A stretch of 64,000 bases of DNA from Actinacidiphila guanduensis (GTDB taxonomy: Bacteria > Actinomycetota > Actinomycetes > Streptomycetales > Streptomycetaceae), in contig NZ_FNIE01000011.1 in NCBI RefSeq assembly GCF_900103985.1, positions 124,001 through 188,000 on the forward strand, written 5' to 3'. Of the stretch, positions 50,501 to 60,031 are shown piece after piece. A program made the translations under genes and the position numbers. The notes under the pieces are model-generated. The model saw only the letters and a list, made by a program, of their open reading frames with translations. It made no database searches and was not told the origin of the DNA. How positions within the stretch are numbered: the stretch's first letter is position 1; every line of letters starts with the position of its first letter.

Positions 50501-51862
50501 CTACATGCCGGCGATGAGCTTCTCCACCCGGTCGTCGACCGAGCGGAAGGGGTCCTTGCACAGCACGGTGCGCTGCGCCTGGTCGTTGAGCTTGAGGTGC
50601 ACCCAGTCGACGGTGAAGTCGCGGCGCTGCTCCTGGGCGCGGCGGATGAAGTCGCCGCGCAGCCGGGCCCGGGTGGTCTGCGGGGGCACCGACTTGGCCT
50701 CGAAGATCTTCAGGTCGCTGCAGATCCGCTTGGCCTGGCCCTTGCGCTCCAGCAGGTAGTAGAGCCCGCGGCGCCGGTGGATGTCGTGGTACGCGAGGTC
50801 TATCTGGGCGACCCGCGGGTGGGACATGGTGATGTTGTCGCGGTTGCGGTAGCGCTCGATCAGCTGGTACTTCATCACCCAGTCGATCTCGGTGCCGATC
50901 TTGCCGAGGTCGCCGGTGCCGATGGCGTCCAGGGTGCGGCCCCACAAGTCGAGGACCTGGTCGATGACGCCGCTGCGGATGCCGCGACGCTCGCAGAACT
51001 CCACGGCCTTGCTGTAGTACTCCTGCTGGATGTCGAGCGCGGACGCCTCGCGGCCGGAGGCGAGCCGCACCTTGCGGCGGCCGGTGATGTCGTGGCTGAC
51101 CTCGCGGATCGCCCGGATCGGGTTCTCCAGGGTGAGGTCGCGCATGACGGTGCCGGCCTCGATCATCCGCAGCACCAGGTCGGTGGCGCCGACCTTGAGC
51201 AGCATCGTCGTCTCCGACATGTTGGAGTCGCCGACGATGACGTGCAGCCGCCGGTAGCGCTCGGCGTCGGCGTGCGGCTCGTCGCGGGTGTTGATGATGG
51301 GGCGGGACCGGGTGGTCGCCGAGCTGACGCCCTCCCAGATGTGCTCGGCCCGCTGGCTGACGCAGAAGACGGCCCCGCGCGGGGTCTGCAGCACCTTGCC
51401 GGCGCCGCACAGCAGCTGCCGGGTGACCAGGAACGGAATGAGGATGTCGGCCAGCCGGGAGAATTCCCCGTGCCGGGCCACCAGGTAATTCTCGTGGCAT
51501 CCGTAGGAGTTGCCGGCCGAGTCGGTGTTGTTCTTGAACAGGTAGACGTCGCCTGCGATGCCCTCCTCGTGCAGCCGCCGTTCGGCGTCGACGAGAAGTC
51601 CTTCGAGGATGCGCTCCCCGGCTTTGTCGTGTGTGACGAGTTCGGTGACGTTGTCGCACTCGGGAGTGGCGTACTCCGGGTGCGAGCCGACGTCAAGGTA
51701 GAGGCGGGCGCCGTTGCGCAGGAAAACGTTGCTGCTCCGGCCCCATGACACGACACGGCGGAAGAGGTACCGCGCCACCTCGTCAGGGGACAGACGCCGC
51801 TGTCCCCTGAACGTGCATGTGACGCCGTACTCGTTCTCCAGCCCGAAAATGCGGCGGTCCAT
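50501..51862 (-). CDS. pafA: Pup-protein ligase PafA
   Basis: A 453-residue ligase of the carboxylate-amine superfamily. RRIFGLENEYGVTCTFRGQR contains the Mg-ATP binding Glu, NGARLYLDVGSHPEYATPEC follows, and YEVRTMSHPRVAQIDLAYHD-like sequence lies in the C-terminal domain (ITMSHPRVAQIDLAYHDIHR). It joins the C-terminal Glu of Pup to lysines of target proteins. ATG 51862 starts only nine bases after the MFS stop, so both are probably on one message. Confidence 0.97.
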   Translation of the reverse strand: MDRRIFGLENEYGVTCTFRGQRRLSPDEVARYLFRRVVSWGRSSNVFLRNGARLYLDVGSHPEYATPECDNVTELVTHDKAGERILEGLLVDAERRLHEEGIAGDVYLFKNNTDSAGNSYGCHENYLVARHGEFSRLADILIPFLVTRQLLCGAGKVLQTPRGAVFCVSQRAEHIWEGVSSATTRSRPIINTRDEPHADAERYRRLHVIVGDSNMSETTMLLKVGATDLVLRMIEAGTVMRDLTLENPIRAIREVSHDITGRRKVRLASGREASALDIQQEYYSKAVEFCERRGIRSGVIDQVLDLWGRTLDAIGTGDLGKIGTEIDWVMKYQLIERYRNRDNITMSHPRVAQIDLAYHDIHRRRGLYYLLERKGQAKRICSDLKIFEAKSVPPQTTRARLRGDFIRRAQEQRRDFTVDWVHLKLNDQAQRTVLCKDPFRSVDDRVEKLIAGM

Positions 51863-51871
51863 GTCTGAACA

Positions 51872-53155
51872 TTACGCCTCGGGCGACGTGCTGAAACGGG
51901 GTTGGGGGGCACGGCTTGGATCTTTTTCGGTTTCCGTTTCGGGATGCGGCGCCGTCAGGATTCGGGCCGTGCACAGCAGTACGAGCAGCGCGAGGGCGCC
52001 GCCGGCCGCGCAGACGGCGAACCCGCCGGTGCCGCCGCCGTCCTGGGCGGCCGCCCCGGCCACGGCGGTGCCGAGCGCCGAGCCCACCCCGACGGCGGTC
52101 ACCACCCAGGAGAACGCCTCCGTCACGGTGCCCGCGGGGGCGTGCCGGTCCACCACGAGGAAGCCGCAGGCGAGGGTGGGGGCGAGGAAGAGGCCGGACA
52201 GGGCCGCCAGCGGCAGCATCCAGCCCAGCGCGGGCGCCAGCAGCAGCGGCGGGTAGCAGGCGGCCAGGCCCACCGCGAGCAGCCGCAGCCGCCGCTCGGG
52301 CAGCCCGCTCCAGGTGCGGGCGCCGTAGCCGAGGCCGCCGAGGAGGGCGCCGGCGCCGTTGGCGGCCAGGACGTACGAGGCCGCGCCGGCGCCGCCGTGG
52401 GCGTCGCCGTAGGCGACCGCGGCCAGCGAGAAGGCGCCCAGCGCCACGCCGACGCAGAAGCAGGCGGCGAGCAGCACGGCCAGGCCGCGCGAGCGCAGGG
52501 CGCCGAGCCAGTGCGCCTCGCGCTCCTCGGCCCGCCAGCGCCGGGAGGGCGCGGAGGTGACCACGACGAGGGTGCCGGCCACGCCGAGCAGGCCGGTGAG
52601 CACCACCGCGGCGGCCTCGGAGGCGGCCGCGACGGCCGCGGTGACCAGCAGGGGGCCGAGGGTGAAGAGCACCTCCTGGGCGGCGGCGTCCAGCGCGTAC
52701 GCCTTCTGGACCTGCTCCTCGCGCGCCAGCACGGCCGGCCACAGCGCCCGCAGGCCGCCCTCCAGCGGCGGCGTGGCCAGCCCGGCGAGCAGCACGGCGG
52801 CGACCGCGATCGGCACCGGGCGCGGGCCGTTGACGGCGAGCAGGGCGAATCCGGCGGCGGCGAGCAGGGCGGCCGCGGCCATCACCCGGGGCTGGCCGCG
52901 GCGGTCCACCGCGCGCCCGAGCAGCGGTTGCCCGAGGGCGACGGCGAGGCCGTAGAGGGCCGACAGGGTGCCCGCGAGCCCGTAGCCGGCGCCGTGGGCC
53001 CGCAGGAAGAGCACGATCGCGAGCGCGGCCATGGCGTTGGGCAGCCGGCCGAGCAGGGTGCCGCCGAGCAGCCGTGCGGCGTGCCGCGTGCGCAGCAGTT
53101 CGCCGTAGCCGCCGGCCCCCTCTGTCCGGCCCGTTCGGTCCGTCGCGCCTGCCAC
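51872..53155 (-). CDS. MFS transporter upstream of pafA
   Basis: A 427-residue protein with about 12 helices: RLPNAMAALAIVLFLRAHGA, then GLAVALGQPLLGRAVDRRGQ (motif A variant). A general efflux-type MFS is likely; substrate unknown. GTG 53155 is preceded by GGGGAGGG. It is divergent from a LacI regulator, and pafA follows nine bases downstream. Confidence 0.85.
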   Translation of the reverse strand: MAGATDRTGRTEGAGGYGELLRTRHAARLLGGTLLGRLPNAMAALAIVLFLRAHGAGYGLAGTLSALYGLAVALGQPLLGRAVDRRGQPRVMAAAALLAAAGFALLAVNGPRPVPIAVAAVLLAGLATPPLEGGLRALWPAVLAREEQVQKAYALDAAAQEVLFTLGPLLVTAAVAAASEAAAVVLTGLLGVAGTLVVVTSAPSRRWRAEEREAHWLGALRSRGLAVLLAACFCVGVALGAFSLAAVAYGDAHGGAGAASYVLAANGAGALLGGLGYGARTWSGLPERRLRLLAVGLAACYPPLLLAPALGWMLPLAALSGLFLAPTLACGFLVVDRHAPAGTVTEAFSWVVTAVGVGSALGTAVAGAAAQDGGGTGGFAVCAAGGALALLVLLCTARILTAPHPETETEKDPSRAPQPRFSTSPEA

Positions 53156-53207
53156 CGCTCGCCCTCCCCGGTCCCGGGCCGCCGCTCGGCGAGCACTCCG
53201 GGAAGTT

Positions 53208-53235
53208 GTACGTATAACGTGACGGTCATACGTAC
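53208..53235. promoter_or_regulatory. Inverted repeat GTACGTAT-N12-ATACGTAC
   Basis: Perfect 8-bp arms (53208-53215 and 53228-53235) in the 137-bp gap between the divergent MFS and LacI genes. It is a good candidate operator for the LacI protein and may thereby affect pafA. Its 28-bp span is longer than usual LacI sites. Confidence 0.5.
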
Positions 53236-53292
53236 CATGTCGGCAGCTCACGGGTCCAGCCGTGGGCCGGGGCGAGGCCGGGAGGAGGGGCG

Positions 53293-54300
53293 GTGGCCGA
53301 AAGCGCGCGGCCGACGTCGCGGGACGTGGCGCGGCAGGCGGGGGTGTCCCAGGCGACGGTGTCGCTGGTACTCGGCGGCAAGTGGCGCGGCCGGGTCTCG
53401 GAGCGTACGGCGGAAGCGGTGCGGCAGGCGGCCGGGGAGCTGGACTACCGGCCCAATCTCGCGGCCCGCAGCCTGCGGCTGGGGCGGACCAGGACGGCCC
53501 TGCTGGTGGTCCCCGCGCTCACCCATGAGTACTTCGCCCGGGTCTACGCCGGGGCCGCCCGGGTCGCCGAGGAGAACGGCTTCGGCGTGGTGCTCTACCC
53601 CTCACCCGAGGGCATCGGCCCGGCCCGCGACCCCTTCGGCTCCGCCCGGGCCGCGATCGACGGCGTGATCGCCTCCTCGATGGCCGCCGACGCGCTGGCG
53701 GGCATCGGCGACGGCGGGCTGCCGCTGGTGATGCTCGACAGCGGCCCCGGCGCGCCGGACGGGCCGCCGACGGTGGACCTGGCCGTCGCCGACGGCATCC
53801 GGCAGGTCGTCCGCCACCTGCTCGGGCTCGGCCACCGCACCATCACCCACATCGCCTCCGACGTGGACACCTGGACCTTCCGCATCCGCGCGCAGACCGT
53901 CCGCGAGGAGCTGGCCGGGGTGCCGGGCGTGCTGCTGCGCACCGAGCGCTGCGCGCTGGACGTGGAGCCGGCCCGGCAGGCGGCCGTCCGCGCCCTCAGC
54001 GCGCCGGGGCCGCGCCCCACCGCGCTGCTCTGCGACGGCGATGTACTGGCCGCCGGGGCCTGCAAGGCCGCTCGGGCGCTGGGCCTCGCGGTCCCCCACG
54101 AGCTGTCGGTCTCGGGGTTCGACGATCTTTCACTCGCGCTCGCGGTGGACCCGGAGCTGACCTCCGTCCGGCTGCCCGCCGAGGAGGTCGGCGCTCAGGG
54201 GATGCGGGCGCTGCTCGCTCTTCTCTCGGGGCGCCCCGTCCCGCCCTGCGAGCTGCCCGTCACTCTCGTGGCGCGCGGCTCCACGGCCCCCGCGCCGTAG
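53293..54300 (+). CDS. LacI-family transcriptional regulator
   Basis: A 335-residue protein: TSRDVARQAGVSQATVSLVL is the LacI HTH, followed by the hinge (DYRPNLAARSLRLGRTRTAL) and a sugar-binding-like domain (YFARVYAGAARVAEENGFGV, SGFDDLSLALAVDPELTSVR). GTG 53293 follows GGAGGAGGGG. It is divergent from the MFS-pafA unit, which is its likely target. Confidence 0.92.
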   Translation: MAESARPTSRDVARQAGVSQATVSLVLGGKWRGRVSERTAEAVRQAAGELDYRPNLAARSLRLGRTRTALLVVPALTHEYFARVYAGAARVAEENGFGVVLYPSPEGIGPARDPFGSARAAIDGVIASSMAADALAGIGDGGLPLVMLDSGPGAPDGPPTVDLAVADGIRQVVRHLLGLGHRTITHIASDVDTWTFRIRAQTVREELAGVPGVLLRTERCALDVEPARQAAVRALSAPGPRPTALLCDGDVLAAGACKAARALGLAVPHELSVSGFDDLSLALAVDPELTSVRLPAEEVGAQGMRALLALLSGRPVPPCELPVTLVARGSTAPAP

Positions 54301-54375
54301 GCTGCGCCGCTGCGAGGTTCTCCCCGCCGCAGGGGGTTTTCCGCCGTCTCCGGCCGCAGGCCGGGACGTGGCTGG

Positions 54376-54457
54376 GCGCGCAGTTCCCCGCGCCCCTGAA
54401 AAAACCTTGCCGTTCGTGCGAAGGGCAAGCTCTACAGGGGCGCGGGGAGCCGCGCGG
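54376..54457. repeat. Streptomyces-type intergenic palindrome, likely terminator
   Basis: GCGCGCAGTTCCCCGCGCCC (54376 onward, arm to 54398) pairs with 54435-54457 with few mismatches. The loop includes AAAAAACCTTGCC and GGCAAG, which pair again. The CAGTTCCCCGCGCCCCTG motif is one I recognise as a very common Streptomyces intergenic repeat. It lies between the convergent lacI and prcA genes and probably ends both transcripts. Confidence 0.75.
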
Positions 54458-54511
54458 CCGGCCCGGACGGGCCGGAGGTCCGGCAACCGGCGGGACGAGG
54501 CACCCGGGCGG

Positions 54512-55264
54512 TCAGTCCTCGGCGCTGTCCTCGGAGGGGCCGTCCTCGGAAGAGCCCTCACCCGACTGTTCGAGCAGGGCGTTGAGCTGGGGGCCCAGGA
54601 GGCGCTTGAACTTGCGCTGCTGGGGGCGGGTGCGGTCCAGGACCGCGACTTCGAGCTGCTCGGCGGTCAGCTGCCGGTCCCCGTTGCCACCCGAGTCGCG
54701 CGCAAGGGACTCCACGGCCAGCGCCAGCGCCTCCGCCAGCGTCATCCCGTCACGGTGCCGCTGGTCGAGGTAGCTGCCGATCTGGTCGGAGTTGCCGCCG
54801 ACGGCGACGGCGCCATGCTCGTCCACGATGGAGCCGTCGTGCGGCAGCCGGTAGATCTGGTCGTCCTCGGGGGCGGCGCCGACCTCGGCGACGATCAGCT
54901 CCACCTCGTACGGCTTCTCGCCGACGCTGGAGAAGATCGTGCCGAGCGTCTGGGCGTAGACGTTGGCCAGGCCGCGGGCCGTGACGTCGTCCCGGTCGTA
55001 GGTGTAGCCGCGCAGGTCGGCGTAGCGGACACCGCCGAGCCGCAGGTTCTCGAACTCGTTGTACTTGCCGACCGCCGCGAAGGCGATGCGGTCGTAGATC
55101 TCGCTGACCTTGTGCAGGGCCCGCGAGGGGTTCTCGGCGACGAAGACGATGCCGTCCGTGTACTGCAGCACCACGACGCTGCGGCCGCGCGCGATGCCCT
55201 TGCGGGCGTACTCGGCGCGGTCGGCCATGGCCTGCTGGGGCGAAACGTAAAAGGGCGTGGACAC
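54512..55264 (-). CDS. prcA: Proteasome alpha subunit PrcA
   Basis: A 250-residue alpha subunit. STPFYVSPQQAMADRAEYAR is the actinobacterial N-terminus that forms the gate, and DGIVFVAENPSRALHKVSEI follows. The tail is acidic and Glu/Asp/Ser-rich, ending DSAED. Alpha rings cap the beta rings and dock Arc. ATG 55264 lies 86 bases after prcB. Confidence 0.97.
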   Translation of the reverse strand: MSTPFYVSPQQAMADRAEYARKGIARGRSVVVLQYTDGIVFVAENPSRALHKVSEIYDRIAFAAVGKYNEFENLRLGGVRYADLRGYTYDRDDVTARGLANVYAQTLGTIFSSVGEKPYEVELIVAEVGAAPEDDQIYRLPHDGSIVDEHGAVAVGGNSDQIGSYLDQRHRDGMTLAEALALAVESLARDSGGNGDRQLTAEQLEVAVLDRTRPQQRKFKRLLGPQLNALLEQSGEGSSEDGPSEDSAED

Positions 55265-55350
55265 CGGCTAACCGTGCCTTTCTGCTGTCGGCGCTGCGGT
55301 TGACGTCACAGGTCCGGTCGGCGGACGACCGGCTCGCGGCTGGCTTGCGG

Positions 55351-56196
55351 TCACAGCACCTCGGCCCGCGGTCCGTCCGGGTTCTGCCGGCGGCCCTCGA
55401 CCACCAGCCGGGCGGTCTCGGCGACGTCGGAGTCGGGGATCCGGCGGAAGCCGTCCGCGGTGATCACGGTGACGACGGGGAAGATCCGGCGGGTGAGGTC
55501 GGGGCCGCCGGTGGCCGAGTCGTCGTCGGCCGCGTCGTAGAGGGCCTGGACGATGGCGGTGACCATCTGGTCCTGGGTGAGGTCCTTGCGGTAGAGCTTC
55601 TTCAGCGCGCCGCGGGCGTAGACCGAGCCGGATCCGGTGGCCGCGAAGCCGTGCTCCTCGCTGCGGCCGCCGGTGATGTCGTAGGAGAAGATCCGTCCGC
55701 GGCCGCGGACGGTGTCGTAGCCGGCGAAGAGCGGGACGACGGCCAGGCCCTGCATGGCCATGCCGAGGTTGCCGCGGATCATGGTGGACAGCCGGTTCGC
55801 CTTGCCCTCCAGGGAGAGGGTGGCGCCCTCGATCTTCTCGTAGTGCTCCAGCTCCAGCTGGAAGAGCCTGACCATCTCCACCGCCAGGCCCGCGGTGCCG
55901 GCGATGCCGACCGCGGAGAACTCGTCGGCGGGGAAGACCTTCTCCAGGTCGCGCGAGGCGATCACGTTGCCCATCGTGGCCCGGCGGTCACCGGCGAGCA
56001 CCACGCCCGACTCGAAGGTGGCCGCCACGATCGTGGTGCCGTGCGGGAGCTCGACGGCACCCTTGATCGGCGGCAGGGTGCGGTTGCCGGGCAGCAGTTC
56101 AGGTGAGTGGTCGCCGAGGAAGTCCAGGAAGGAGGACGAGCCGGGCGTCAGGAAGGCGGCCGGCAGACGCCCGGTGGTGCTGCGAGTGTTGTCCAC
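55351..56196 (-). CDS. prcB: Proteasome beta subunit PrcB
   Basis: A 281-residue beta subunit with a 53-residue propeptide. Processing at HG|TTIVAATFESGVVLAGDR exposes the catalytic Thr54. Lys and Asp of the catalytic triad lie in the downstream conserved segment (GDRRATMGNVIASRDLEKVF). ATG 56196. Gap to pup upstream is 111 bases. Confidence 0.97.
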   Translation of the reverse strand: MDNTRSTTGRLPAAFLTPGSSSFLDFLGDHSPELLPGNRTLPPIKGAVELPHGTTIVAATFESGVVLAGDRRATMGNVIASRDLEKVFPADEFSAVGIAGTAGLAVEMVRLFQLELEHYEKIEGATLSLEGKANRLSTMIRGNLGMAMQGLAVVPLFAGYDTVRGRGRIFSYDITGGRSEEHGFAATGSGSVYARGALKKLYRKDLTQDQMVTAIVQALYDAADDDSATGGPDLTRRIFPVVTVITADGFRRIPDSDVAETARLVVEGRRQNPDGPRAEVL

Positions 56197-56307
56197 GCGA
56201 TTCCCTCCACACGATCATGACGTTAGGTACGGACCCTACCCGTCGCCCGGAAATCCATCCGCCCCGCGGTCCGTGGGGCGGCGCGGGGCGGCTGGGTGGG
56301 TGAGCGG

Positions 56308-56526
56308 CTACTGGCCGCCCTTCTGGACGAAGGAGCGCACGAAGTCCTCCGCGTTCTCCTCGAGCACGTCGTCGATCTCGTCCAGGACGGAGTCCACGTC
56401 GTCCGAAAGCTTCTCGTGGCGTTCCTTGAGGTCCTCCGCGGCCTTGGCGTCCTGCTGGACCTCCTCGGCCTCCTCGGTGGAACGCGTAGCCCGCTGCTGC
56501 CCGCCGTCGGTGTCCTTCGTAGCCAT
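56308..56526 (-). CDS. pup: Prokaryotic ubiquitin-like protein Pup
   Basis: A 72-residue, mostly disordered acidic protein ending FVRSFVQKGGQ. The C-terminal Gln must be deamidated to Glu by Dop before PafA attaches it to lysines. The helical segment DDVDSVLDEIDDVLEENAED binds the Arc coiled coil. ATG 56526; longer in-frame starts upstream are not conserved in character. Confidence 0.97.
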   Translation of the reverse strand: MATKDTDGGQQRATRSTEEAEEVQQDAKAAEDLKERHEKLSDDVDSVLDEIDDVLEENAEDFVRSFVQKGGQ

Positions 56527-56660
56527 GTCCCTCACCCCGCTCGGTTTGGTGCCTACAAGATCAGACCCTACAAGGAGGGTCCGACTCCGGCCCTCGATTA
56601 ACGTCAACGTCCGAGTGCTACCGACTTGATTCCCGGTTCCGGCCCCTTTCAGCCGCGGCT

Positions 56661-58172
56661 TCAGCCACCGGAGAGGACACGGAGCAGGTCCTCGGCGGTG
56701 CGGCACCGGTCGAGCAGCTCCTTGACGTGGTTGCGGGTGCCCCGCAGCGGCTCCAGGGTGGGCACCCGCTGCAGGGAGTCACGGCCGGGCAGGTCGAAGA
56801 TGACCGAGTCCCAGGACGCGGCGGCCACGTCGTCGGCGTACTGCTCCAGGCAGCGGCCGCGGAAGTAGGCCCTGGTGTCCTCCGGGGGCTGCTGTACGGC
56901 CCGCAGCACGTCCTTCTCGTCCAGCAGGCGCTGGATGCGGCCGCGGGCGGCCAGGCGGTTGTACAGGCCCTTGTCGGGGCGTACGTCGGCGTACTGCAGG
57001 TCCACCAGGTGCAGCCGGGCGGCGGCCCAGTCCAGGCCGTCGCGGCGCCGGTAGCCCTCCAGCAGCTCCTTCTTCGCCACCCAGTCCAGCTCGCCGGCCA
57101 GGCTCATCGGGTCGCGCTCCAGGCGGCCCAGCACGTCCTCCCAGCGGGCCAGCACGTCGCGGGTCTGCTCGTCGGCGTCGCTGCCGTAGCGCTCCTCGAC
57201 ATACTTGCGGGCCAGGTCCAGGTACTCCATCTGCAACTGGACCGCGGTGAGCCGGCGCCCGTTGCGCAGCGTGACCAGGTGGTGCAGCCCGGGGTCGTGG
57301 GAGACCTCGTGCAGGGTTCGCACCGGCTGGTCCACGACCAGGTCGACCTTGATGAAGCCGTCCTCGATCATGGACAGCACCAGCGAGGTGGTGCCGAGCT
57401 TGAGGTAGGTGGAGATCTCGGAGAGGTTGGCGTCGCCGATGATGACGTGCAGCCGCCGGTACTTCTCGGCGTCGGAGTGCGGCTCGTCGCGGGTGTTGAT
57501 GATGGGCCGCTTCAAGGTGGTCTCCAGGCCGACCTCGACCTCGAAGTAGTCCGCCCGCTGGCTGAGCTGGAAGCCGTCCTCCCGGCCGTCCTGGCCGATG
57601 CCGACCCGGCCGGCGCCGGTGACGACCTGGCGGGAGACGAAGAACGGCGTCAGGTGGCGCACGATGTCGGAGAACGGGGTCTCCCGGCGCATCAGGTAGT
57701 TCTCGTGAGTGCCGTAGGAGGCGCCCTTGTTGTCGGTGTTGTTCTTGTAGAGGTGGATCGGCTGGGCGCCGGGCAGCTGGGCGGCCCGCAGCGCCGCCTC
57801 GGCCATGATCCGCTCCCCCGCCTTGTCCCACAGCACCGCGTCGCGCGGGTTGGTGATCTCCGGCGAGGAGTACTCGGGGTGGGCGTGGTCGACGTAGAGC
57901 CGGGCGCCGTTGGTGAGGATGACGTTGGCCAGGCCGATGTCCTCGTCGGTGAGCTGGGTGGAGTCGGCCGCCTCCCGGGCGAGGTCGAAGCCGCGGGCGT
58001 CCCGCAGCGGGTTCTCCTCCTCGAAGTCCCAGCGGGCGCGGCGCGCCCGGTGCATCGCCGCCGCGTAGGCGTTGACGATCTGGGACGAGGTGAGCATGGC
58101 ATTGGCGTTGGGGTGGCCGGGGACGGAGATGCCGTACTCCGTCTCGATGCCCATTACTCGCCGTACGGTCAT
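56661..58172 (-). CDS. dop: Pup deamidase/depupylase Dop
   Basis: A 503-residue homolog of PafA. RRVMGIETEYGISVPGHPNA opens with the Mg-ATP Glu, and LTNGARLYVDHAHPEYSSPE is the conserved active-site region. Dop converts Pup-Gln to Pup-Glu and removes Pup from substrates. ATG 58172; ATG 58154 (MGIETEYG) is a possible later start. It sits between arc and pup. Confidence 0.97.
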   Translation of the reverse strand: MTVRRVMGIETEYGISVPGHPNANAMLTSSQIVNAYAAAMHRARRARWDFEEENPLRDARGFDLAREAADSTQLTDEDIGLANVILTNGARLYVDHAHPEYSSPEITNPRDAVLWDKAGERIMAEAALRAAQLPGAQPIHLYKNNTDNKGASYGTHENYLMRRETPFSDIVRHLTPFFVSRQVVTGAGRVGIGQDGREDGFQLSQRADYFEVEVGLETTLKRPIINTRDEPHSDAEKYRRLHVIIGDANLSEISTYLKLGTTSLVLSMIEDGFIKVDLVVDQPVRTLHEVSHDPGLHHLVTLRNGRRLTAVQLQMEYLDLARKYVEERYGSDADEQTRDVLARWEDVLGRLERDPMSLAGELDWVAKKELLEGYRRRDGLDWAAARLHLVDLQYADVRPDKGLYNRLAARGRIQRLLDEKDVLRAVQQPPEDTRAYFRGRCLEQYADDVAAASWDSVIFDLPGRDSLQRVPTLEPLRGTRNHVKELLDRCRTAEDLLRVLSGG

Positions 58173-58264
58173 GCGGCCCTCCTTGCCCGGCTCCGGCTCG
58201 TCCGGCCGGAAAACACACCGGCTGCGGGTACCCGCTGGTGGGGCCCGCAGCCGGAGGGTAGTGC

Positions 58265-60031
58265 CTACAGATACTGTCCGGTGTTCGCCACGGTGTCGAT
58301 GGAGCGCCCGGTGTCGGCGCCCTGCTTCCCGGTCACCAGGGTGCGGATGAACACGATCCGCTCGCCCTTCTTGCCGGAGATCCGGGCCCAGTCGTCGGGG
58401 TTGGTGGTGTTGGGCAGGTCCTCGTTCTCCTTGAACTCGTCGACGCAGGCGGCGAGCAGGTGGGAGACGCGCAGGCCCCGCTGGGAGTGGTCCAGGAAGT
58501 CCTTGATCGCCATCTTCTTGGCCCGGTCCACGATGTTCTGGATCATCGCGCCGGAGTTGAAGTCCTTGAAGTACAGGACCTCCTTGTCACCGTTGGCGTA
58601 GGTGACCTCCAGGAAGCGGTTCTCCTCGGTCTCGCCGTACATGCGCTCGACCACGGACTGGATCATGGCGTCCACGGTCGCGGCCGGGGAGTGGCCGTGC
58701 TCGGCGAGGTCGTCGCTGTGCAGCGGGAGGGTGTCGACCAGGTACTTGGAGAAGATGTCCTTGGCCGCCTCGGCGTCCGGCCGCTCGATCTTGATCTTCA
58801 CGTCCAGCCGGCCGGGCCGCAGGATCGCGGGGTCGATCATGTCCTCGCGGTTGGAGGCGCCGATCACGATCACGTTCTCCAGGCCCTCGACGCCGTCGAT
58901 CTCGGCGAGGAGCTGGGGGACGATGGTGTTCTCGACGTCGGAGCTGACGCCCGAGCCGCGGGTGCGGAACAGGGACTCCATCTCGTCGAAGAAGACGATG
59001 ACCGGGGTGCCCTCGGACGCCTTCTCCCGGGCCCGCTGGAAGACCAGGCGGATCTGCCGCTCGGTCTCGCCCACGTACTTGTTGAGCAGCTCGGGGCCCT
59101 TGATGTTCAGGAAGTAGCTCTTGCCCTGCGGCCGGCCGGTCACCTCGGCGACCTTCTTGGCCAGCGAGTTGGCCACCGCCTTGGCGATGAGCGTCTTGCC
59201 GCAGCCGGGCGGGCCGTAGAGCAGCACGCCCTTGGGCGGGCGCAGTTCGTACTCCTTGAAGAGTTCGGCGTGCAGGTACGGCAGTTCCACCGCGTCGCGG
59301 ATCTGCTCGATCTGGTTGCCGAGACCGCCGATCTGGCGGTAGTCGATGTCGGGCACCTCTTCGAGGACGAGTTCCTCGACCTCGCTCTTGGGCACCCGCT
59401 CGTAGACGTAGCCGGATCGGGGTTCGAGCAGCAGGGCGTCGCCGGTGCGCAGGGTGCCGTCGAGCAGCGGCTCGGCCAGGCGCACCACCCGCTCCTCGTC
59501 GGTGTGCCCGATCACCAGGGCGCGCTCGCCGTCCTCGAGGATCTCCTTGAGGGTGACGATGTCGCCGATGAGTTCGAACTCCATTGCCTCGACCACGTTG
59601 AGCGCCTCGTTGAGCAGGAGCTCCTGGCCGCGTTGCAGGGTGTCGAGTTCGACGGACGGGCTGACGTTCACCCGCAGCTTGCGGCCGCCGGTGAAGATGT
59701 CGGCGGTGCCGTCCTCGTTCGCCTGCAGGAACACACCGAAGCCGGCCGGCGGCTGCGCGAGCCGGTCGACCTCCTCCTTGAGGGCCACGATCTGGTCGCG
59801 GGCCTCGCGCAGGGTGTTCGCCAGCCGCTCGTTCTGCGCGGACACGCCCGCCAGATTGGTCTGCAGCTCGACGATCCGCTCTTCGAGAATCCTCGTGTGC
59901 CGCGGAGAGTCGGCGAGCTTGCGTCGCAGGACGGCGATCTCCTGCTCAAGAAAGGCGACCTGGCTCATGGGATCTTCCGATCCACGAGCGGGTCGGCCGC
60001 CACGGTTGAATTCGTCGTCGTGGGCCGCCAC
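58265..60031 (-). CDS. arc: Proteasome-associated ATPase Arc (Mpa)
   Basis: A 588-residue AAA ATPase, the standard Streptomyces length. An N-terminal coiled coil (AFLEQEIAVLRRKLADSPRH) binds Pup. OB folds follow, then the AAA domain with Walker A (YGPPGCGKTLIAKAVANSLA) and Walker B (TPVIVFFDEMESLFRTRGSG). The C-terminus ends TGQYL, which can dock into PrcA pockets. GTG 60031 follows GGAGGAGGTGAGG. Confidence 0.97.
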   Translation of the reverse strand: MAAHDDEFNRGGRPARGSEDPMSQVAFLEQEIAVLRRKLADSPRHTRILEERIVELQTNLAGVSAQNERLANTLREARDQIVALKEEVDRLAQPPAGFGVFLQANEDGTADIFTGGRKLRVNVSPSVELDTLQRGQELLLNEALNVVEAMEFELIGDIVTLKEILEDGERALVIGHTDEERVVRLAEPLLDGTLRTGDALLLEPRSGYVYERVPKSEVEELVLEEVPDIDYRQIGGLGNQIEQIRDAVELPYLHAELFKEYELRPPKGVLLYGPPGCGKTLIAKAVANSLAKKVAEVTGRPQGKSYFLNIKGPELLNKYVGETERQIRLVFQRAREKASEGTPVIVFFDEMESLFRTRGSGVSSDVENTIVPQLLAEIDGVEGLENVIVIGASNREDMIDPAILRPGRLDVKIKIERPDAEAAKDIFSKYLVDTLPLHSDDLAEHGHSPAATVDAMIQSVVERMYGETEENRFLEVTYANGDKEVLYFKDFNSGAMIQNIVDRAKKMAIKDFLDHSQRGLRVSHLLAACVDEFKENEDLPNTTNPDDWARISGKKGERIVFIRTLVTGKQGADTGRSIDTVANTGQYL

